Positions 5,365-9,219 of a DNA stretch of 9,219 nt are shown piece after piece. Source of the stretch: JBDHZU01 sp039812085 (GTDB taxonomy: Bacteria; Actinomycetota; Actinomycetes; S36-B12; UBA10799); the NCBI GenBank assembly GCA_039812085.1, contig JBDHZU010000078.1, forward strand, positions 1 to 9,219, read 5' to 3'. How positions within the stretch are numbered: the first letter of the stretch is position 1; every line of letters starts with the position of its first letter. A model generated the notes under the pieces. It was not told where the DNA came from. It made no database searches and worked only from the letters and a program-made list of their open reading frames with translations. The translations under genes were made by a program, and so were the position numbers.

Positions 5365-6034
5365 CTGTTCCCGTCGTTGTTCCATGGACGGAACAGGTTG
5401 CGGTCCAACCGGCAGGGATGACCTGCACCACCATGCGTCGTTTGCATTGTTCGCAATAGCGCGGTGGTTCCAACTCCAGCGCGGCCACGCATTCGTTGTG
5501 GTCGCGGGCTGAGAGTTCATGACCGCACCGACCGCAGTAGACCGCATTGAGGTTCTGCACGAGGGTTTGCAAGGCGAATCCTCCTGGTGCGACCCAATCT
5601 CGGGCCGGTCGTCGTAGGTAACCCAACCGTCGATAGAGACGTCCGGCTGGTTCGTTCGTCGCCAAAACGCACGCAACCAAGGTGGTGAGGCCTTGTTCGC
5701 GGGCGATGTCTGCACAGGCTTCGATGAGTGCCAGCGCGGCCCCTTGGCGTTCGTAGCCGGTGTACACCGCCAGCATTCGGAACTCTGCTTCACCAGGTCC
5801 GCATACGTCGGTGAGCTGCGAGCCGTATGGGCAATAGACCACGCTGGCAGCCAGCTGTCCGTCGATTTCAGCGACGAGGACTAGTGAGGGCTCAGTGTTG
5901 TGGTCACTCAACTGGGCAAGTAATGCCACGTAGTCGTCGTCGACGGTGACGATTCCGTGGTCGATGTAGGCGGCGGCGGCCTGTTTGGCAACCGTGGGGT
6001 AGTCCGCTTCAACTGCACGACGAACGGTCAGCAT
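5351..6034 (-). CDS. bsaP: GNAT N-acetyltransferase fused to a BsaP-like biotin synthase auxiliary domain
   Basis: This 227-residue protein has two parts in one uninterrupted frame. Residues 1 to about 160 are a GNAT acetyltransferase: MLTVRRAVEADYP at the N-terminus, the acetyl-CoA-binding strand and loop at FRMLAVYTGYERQGAALALI (R96-Q97-G98-A99-A100), and the late motif ATNEPAGRLYRRLGY. Residues about 163-227 are Cys-rich: Cys167, Cys170 (YCGRCGHE), Cys182, Cys194, Cys197 (YCEQCKRR) and Cys214, with MVVQVIPAGWTATCSVHG. That pattern is what I recall for BsaP (Rv1590 in M. tuberculosis), the Fe-S protein that mycobacterial BioB requires to turn dethiobiotin into biotin. Its place at the end of the bio operon, downstream of bioB, supports this strongly. 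BsaP is normally a separate small protein. The acetyl acceptor of the GNAT part is unknown. The start codon has only a weak ribosome site. The last 14 nt overlap the convergent gene. Confidence 0.82.
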   Translation of the reverse strand: MLTVRRAVEADYPTVAKQAAAAYIDHGIVTVDDDYVALLAQLSDHNTEPSLVLVAEIDGQLAASVVYCPYGSQLTDVCGPGEAEFRMLAVYTGYERQGAALALIEACADIAREQGLTTLVACVLATNEPAGRLYRRLGYLRRPARDWVAPGGFALQTLVQNLNAVYCGRCGHELSARDHNECVAALELEPPRYCEQCKRRMVVQVIPAGWTATCSVHGTTTGTVSLS

Positions 6035-6056
6035 GCTGGCTCTACCAGCGGAGAAT

Positions 6057-6143
6057 TCACACAGCGGAGATGAATACGAACACGAACATCAGCACGATGA
6101 GGATGATCGCTACAGCGTTGATGAGCTCGCGGTTCATCATCAT
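6057..6143 (-). CDS. 28-aa single-helix membrane protein between bioB and the bsaP fusion
   Basis: This short ORF fills the gap between bioB and the bsaP fusion. It starts with three consecutive ATG codons (MMMNRELINA) and then has one unbroken hydrophobic stretch of about 19 residues rich in Ile, Val, Leu and Phe up to the stop, so it should be a one-pass membrane peptide with a short charged N-terminus. GAGGA at 6153-6157, partly made by the bioB stop codon, lies 9 nt upstream of the first ATG, which makes that ATG the best start. It begins 12 nt after bioB ends and stops 22 nt before the next gene, so it belongs to the operon. I know no named family. The hydrophobicity, ribosome site and tight packing argue for a real gene; chance remains possible at this size. 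Confidence 0.6.
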   Translation of the reverse strand: MMMNRELINAVAIILIVLMFVFVFISAV

Positions 6144-6155
6144 GGCGATCGGTCC

Positions 6156-7154
6156 TCACAATGTTTCGCTCAGCGCCTTGACTGGCATTTTTAGGTCGGC
6201 CAGTAGCTCGAGATCGTCGGTGGGCGTGCGGCCCAAGGTCGTCAAGTAGTTTCCCACGATCACCGCGTTGATGCCTCCGAGTAGACCCTCTCGGGTGCCC
6301 AACTCGCCCAAGGTGATTTCGCGGCCACCGGCAAAGCGCAGGATCGTCTTTGGCATGGCCAGTCGGAAAGCGGCGATGGTGCGCAGTGCGTCATTGGTCT
6401 CGACCACCGGGACATCAGCAAATGGAGTGCCAGGGCGAGGGTTCAAGAAGTTCATCGGAACTTCGTGCGGACGAAGTGTCGCTAATTGCGCAGCAAACTC
6501 GGCTCGCTGTTCGAGGCTTTCCCCCAAGCCGATAATCCCGCCGCAGCACACCTCCATGCCGGAGTCGCGAACGAGCTCAAGGGTTTCCATGCGTTCTTCC
6601 CAGGTGTGAGTGGACACCACCTTGGGGAAGTAGGAACGAGAAGTTTCCAAGTTGTGGTTGTAGCGGTGAACCCCCATATCGACCAGATCATCGACCTGTT
6701 CCGGAGTGAGGATGCCGATGCTGGCGGCCACGTTGATGTCGACGGCTTCCTTGATTGCCGCGACTCCCTCTCGCAGCTGCGTCATCAGACGGGTATCTGG
6801 TCCACGCACGGCGGCGACGATGCAGAACTCGCTGGCTCCGGTGGCAGCCGTTTGCTTGGCGGCTTCGACCAGGGTGGGAATGTCCAACCAAGCCGAGCGC
6901 ACGGGTGAGGCAAAAAGGCCGGACTGAGAACAGAAGTGGCAGTCTTCCGGGCAGCCACCGGTCTTCAGGGAGACGATGCCTTCGACCTCGACTTCAGGGC
7001 CGCACCATTGCATCCGAACCTCGTGGGCCAACTGCAAGAGTTCGGGAATATCCTCATTAGGCAGTTCCAGTACCGCAAGGGTTTGCTGCTCGTCGAGGCC
7101 TTCTCCTCGGCCCAGAACTTGCTTACGCGCAAGCTCAAGAATCGACTGGGTCAC
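6156..7154 (-). CDS. bioB: biotin synthase BioB
   Basis: This radical SAM enzyme inserts sulfur into dethiobiotin to make biotin. At 332 residues it is full length. The radical SAM cluster motif is Cys68-Cys72-Cys75 (GGCPEDCHFCSQSG). Other conserved blocks are FCIVAAVRGPD with Cys111, VHRYNHNLETSRSYFP (163-178), VCCGGIIGLGE (202-212) with Cys203, LNPRPGTP (237-244), and LRFAGGREITLG with Arg273, equivalent to E. coli Arg260. These blocks are of the actinobacterial type. The segment INVAASIGIL (140-149) has no cysteine where the third auxiliary-cluster ligand (Cys128 in E. coli) is expected. Translation starts at GTG, not ATG. This GTG overlaps the bioD stop by 4 nt and has GGAGG 5 nt upstream. 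The gene is followed by the 28-aa membrane ORF and the BsaP fusion. Confidence 0.97.
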   Translation of the reverse strand: MTQSILELARKQVLGRGEGLDEQQTLAVLELPNEDIPELLQLAHEVRMQWCGPEVEVEGIVSLKTGGCPEDCHFCSQSGLFASPVRSAWLDIPTLVEAAKQTAATGASEFCIVAAVRGPDTRLMTQLREGVAAIKEAVDINVAASIGILTPEQVDDLVDMGVHRYNHNLETSRSYFPKVVSTHTWEERMETLELVRDSGMEVCCGGIIGLGESLEQRAEFAAQLATLRPHEVPMNFLNPRPGTPFADVPVVETNDALRTIAAFRLAMPKTILRFAGGREITLGELGTREGLLGGINAVIVGNYLTTLGRTPTDDLELLADLKMPVKALSETL

Positions 7155-7888
7155 CCGTTCCTCCGTTGGTCGTACTTGGTAAGAAAGTCTGCCGCATCGA
7201 ATGTGCCGAATAGCGCGGGGGCCAGACTGCGGCGTGCGACCAAGGCAAATTCCTCCTGCGTGAGTTCGCCACTATCTGCCGGAAGCGCGCCAAGTAAAGG
7301 GGCATCTGCGACTCGCGGTAAGTCGTGCACGTTCGTGCATTCCGCTAGTTCAGGACTCTGTGGCCAGGCACCGATCACGATTCCGCGAACGCTCAATCCA
7401 GCGAGTTGCTCAGCGAACGTCGCCGTCAACGCCGTGTGGTTCAGCGTGCCCAGTCCAGCCCGCGTCACGATGATGACGTCGGCAGTGGCATCGAGTTCGT
7501 CGGCCAGATCCACCAAGGTCTGCCCCTTGGCATTGAGCTGGACCATGAGCCCTCCGGCACCCTCGACCAGAACGAGATCGAATTGCTCATCGAGTTCGTT
7601 GATGCGTTGCGCAGCGTGGGAGATGTTCAGTCCGGGTTGCCCAGCTCGTCGGGCAGCAGTTCCCGGTGCCAGCGGTTCCGCTAGTCGGACAAACTCGTGG
7701 ACTTCGGTAACGCCGGATAGCTCCGTTACGACAGTCAGATCGCCAGGTTCGGCTGCAGTAACGCCAGACTGTGCGGGTTTGACCACTGCTACCGAGCGAC
7801 CTGACATCCGAGCGGTGGTGGCGATGGCCGCCGTGACCACTGTCTTACCGACCTCGGTGTCGGTACCAGTAACGAACAGGACGCTCAT
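7151..7888 (-). CDS. bioD: dethiobiotin synthetase BioD
   Basis: This ATP-dependent cytosolic enzyme carboxylates 7,8-diaminopelargonate with CO2 and closes the ureido ring to give dethiobiotin. At 245 residues it is of normal length. The phosphate-binding loop is GTDTEVGKT (8-16), with the conserved Lys15 and Thr16. KPAQSG (37-42) provides the catalytic Lys37. VEGAGGLMVQL (108-118) is the Mg/substrate loop with Glu109. VTRAGLGTLNHT (141-152) and RGIVIGAW (168-175) are further family blocks. All expected catalytic residues are present. The start overlaps the bioF stop by 4 nt (ATGA) with only a weak ribosome site, so translation is probably coupled. The end overlaps bioB by 4 nt. Confidence 0.97.
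   Translation of the reverse strand: MSVLFVTGTDTEVGKTVVTAAIATTARMSGRSVAVVKPAQSGVTAAEPGDLTVVTELSGVTEVHEFVRLAEPLAPGTAARRAGQPGLNISHAAQRINELDEQFDLVLVEGAGGLMVQLNAKGQTLVDLADELDATADVIIVTRAGLGTLNHTALTATFAEQLAGLSVRGIVIGAWPQSPELAECTNVHDLPRVADAPLLGALPADSGELTQEEFALVARRSLAPALFGTFDAADFLTKYDQRRNG
7160..7164 (-). promoter_or_regulatory. Shine-Dalgarno for bioB, inside bioD
   Basis: GGAGG on the minus strand ends 5 nt before the GTG at 7154. It lies within the last codons of bioD and supports the GTG as the bioB start, coupled to bioD termination through a GTGA overlap. Confidence 0.75.
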
Positions 7889-9045
7889 GACTGAGCGTCC
7901 AATGGGCTGATCGCTTCGCGCGCCAAGTCGAGCGCTTCCGCGACTTGGGTGAGGTCGTTGTCGGTCAGAGTGGCGCGAGCCGTCATCCGCAAACAGGAGC
8001 GACCTTCGGGCACGCTCGGTGGACGGAAGCAGCCGATATGAACGTTGCCGAGTTCTCGGCAGATCCGGGCTGCTTCAACCGCGTCGTGTGGGTCTCCCAC
8101 TAAGGCGGAAATGACGGCGGCTTGTGGGGTCGTGGTGGGCCATCCAGCACTGTCAGCGATCTGCGCCAATTCGATTGCCCGCGCTTGCACCTGTTCGACG
8201 ATCTGCGGCTGAGTCTCGATGATGTGCAGTGCCGCGTGAGCTGCTCCCACACACATCGGCGACAGGCCGGTATCGAAGATGAAGGTGCGTGCTCGATCGA
8301 CCAAATGGTCGGTCACTGCGCGACTGCCCAACACCACGCCGCCTTGGGTGCCGAACGACTTCGACAAGGTGGCCGTGATGACGACATTGGGGTCATCGAC
8401 GACCTGCGCATCTGCACACACACCACGTCCGCCCGGGCCAACCACCCCAAGGCAGTGGGCTTCGTCCACCACCAAGATCGCATCGTGTCGAGCAGTTACC
8501 TTGTGGATTCGCGCAATGTCTGCTCGGTCGCCGTCCACGCTGAAGACTCCATCGGTGACGACCATCGCCTGCGAACGATCATTGTTCGACAACGCACGAT
8601 CCATCGCGGCCACATCGCCGTGATCCACCACGACGACCTGTGCCCGACTCATCCGGATGGCATCGATCAGGGAAGCGTGGTTTCCCTGATCGCTCACGAT
8701 GAGGGTGTCTTCATCAGCCAACGCAGTAATCGCGCCGATATTGGCCAAGTAGCCGGAGGAGAAAGTAAGCGCAGATTCCGTGCCCACGAACTGCGCAATC
8801 CGGGACTCGAAATCCAGGTGTAGTTGAGTCGTCCCCGTCACGAGTCGAGATCCAGTCGAACCCGTGCCCCAATCTGCTGCCGCAGTTTGCGCAGCGGCGA
8901 TGACCTCCGGATGTTGGGACAACCCCAGATAGTCATTGGATGCCAAGTCGAGCACAGCCGACGTGGATTGTCTGGGGTGCAGAGTGCGACGCAGTCCAGC
9001 CAAAACCCGAGACTGTTCGATCTCGCGGAGACGATCAGACAGCAT
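7885..9045 (-). CDS. bioF: 8-amino-7-oxononanoate synthase BioF
   Basis: This PLP enzyme of the alpha-oxoamine synthase family condenses pimeloyl-ACP or pimeloyl-CoA with L-alanine to form KAPA, the first committed step of the biotin ring pathway. It has 386 residues, a normal length. Family blocks in order are LASNDYLGLSQHP (34-46), GTGSTGSRLVTGT (60-72), FSSGYLANIG (95-104), NHASLIDAIR (122-131), with His123 stacking on PLP, DGVFSVDGD (165-173), VVDEAHCLGVVG (192-203), and the Schiff-base Lys229 in TLSKSFGTQGG. The C-terminal RMTARATLT is also present. The ATG overlaps the bioA stop by one base (TAATG). No catalytic residue appears lost. Confidence 0.97.
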   Translation of the reverse strand: MLSDRLREIEQSRVLAGLRRTLHPRQSTSAVLDLASNDYLGLSQHPEVIAAAQTAAADWGTGSTGSRLVTGTTQLHLDFESRIAQFVGTESALTFSSGYLANIGAITALADEDTLIVSDQGNHASLIDAIRMSRAQVVVVDHGDVAAMDRALSNNDRSQAMVVTDGVFSVDGDRADIARIHKVTARHDAILVVDEAHCLGVVGPGGRGVCADAQVVDDPNVVITATLSKSFGTQGGVVLGSRAVTDHLVDRARTFIFDTGLSPMCVGAAHAALHIIETQPQIVEQVQARAIELAQIADSAGWPTTTPQAAVISALVGDPHDAVEAARICRELGNVHIGCFRPPSVPEGRSCLRMTARATLTDNDLTQVAEALDLAREAISPLDAQS

Positions 9046-9219
9046 TAGCCGACCACTTCTCGGATGGCATCGACCGTGACATCCACGAGTTCGTCTGCCT
9101 GGTCCTCGCTGATTGCCAGTGGCGGCATGAGAACGACGACATCGCCCAAAGGACGAATCCAGACTCCGTTACGCCGTGCTGCTTGGCAGACCTGGAATCC
9201 CGTCCGCTCCATCACGTCG
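9045..9219 (-). CDS. bioA: adenosylmethionine-8-amino-7-oxononanoate aminotransferase BioA, C-terminal end only
   Basis: The last 57 codons of a gene entering from the right edge read GFQVCQAARRNGVWIRPLGD, then VVVLMPPLAIS and a final AIREVVG before TAA. The VWIRPLG...MPP pattern is the C-terminus of BioA, the PLP aminotransferase that uses S-adenosylmethionine to convert KAPA into 7,8-diaminopelargonate. The Arg in WIRP corresponds to the substrate-carboxylate Arg of E. coli BioA (Arg391). A related class III aminotransferase cannot be excluded from so little sequence, but direct coupling to bioF makes bioA by far the likeliest. The promoter of the operon lies outside the window. Confidence 0.9.
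   Translation of the reverse strand, partial: DVMERTGFQVCQAARRNGVWIRPLGDVVVLMPPLAISEDQADELVDVTVDAIREVVG

Noticed and set aside
6035..6049. GCTGG-CTCTA-CCAGC hairpin just before the GNAT-BsaP start codon
   Set aside because: A 5-bp stem is too short to call a regulatory element, and it has no U-run, so it is not a terminator.
6936..7910. 324-codon plus-strand ORF opposite bioB and bioD
   Set aside because: It is Ser/Arg/Ala-rich low-complexity sequence with no recognisable family, lying exactly antisense to two genes with intact catalytic motifs.
8122..8823. 233-codon plus-strand ORF opposite bioF
   Set aside because: Antisense shadow of bioF; His/Asp/Arg-rich, no motif, no promoter.

Overview
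The window looks like chromosomal DNA from an actinobacterium (Actinomycetota). Three things point there: a SigR/SigH-type ECF sigma factor overlapping an RsrA-type zinc anti-sigma factor, a 24-residue gene for the actinobacterial ribosomal protein bL37 beside them, and a biotin operon with actinobacterial-type BioB and a BsaP-like Cys-rich module. By eye the DNA is moderately GC-rich. I cannot name the genus. There are no RNA genes, insertion sequences, CRISPR arrays or phage genes.

Layout. Plus strand, 1-2753: the 3' part of an SRAP-domain (HMCES/YedK) gene, a small KANL3/Tex30-like alpha/beta hydrolase and a 14-helix DHA2-type MFS exporter, closely packed. Plus strand, 2757-3805: a SigR-type promoter matching GGAAT-N18-GTT, then sigR and rsrA overlapping by 4 nt, forming a thiol-oxidative stress switch that probably drives its own transcription. 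A bidirectional hairpin terminator (3827-3861) separates it from a minus-strand pair: bL37 (3879-3953) and an unrecognised 158-residue protein upstream of it. Divergent from that pair is a plus-strand gene (4570-5364) that looks like a biotin carboxylase lacking most of its ATP-grasp domain and all of its C-terminal domain.

From 5351 to the right edge everything is a minus-strand biotin operon, transcribed in the order bioA (partial) - bioF - bioD - bioB - a 28-residue one-helix membrane ORF - a GNAT acetyltransferase fused to a BsaP-like domain. bioA/bioF overlap by 1 nt, and bioF/bioD and bioD/bioB by 4 nt each, so these genes are probably translationally coupled. BioF, BioA, BioD and BioB make biotin from pimeloyl thioester through KAPA, DAPA and dethiobiotin. 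BsaP is the auxiliary Fe-S protein that mycobacterial BioB needs.

The most interesting points are the GNAT-BsaP fusion, the tiny membrane ORF between bioB and it, the absence in BioB of one cysteine expected to ligate the auxiliary cluster, the pseudo-biotin-carboxylase whose 3' end overlaps the biotin operon tail-to-tail, and the autoregulatory SigR promoter placed where it could give a leaderless long isoform of SigR.
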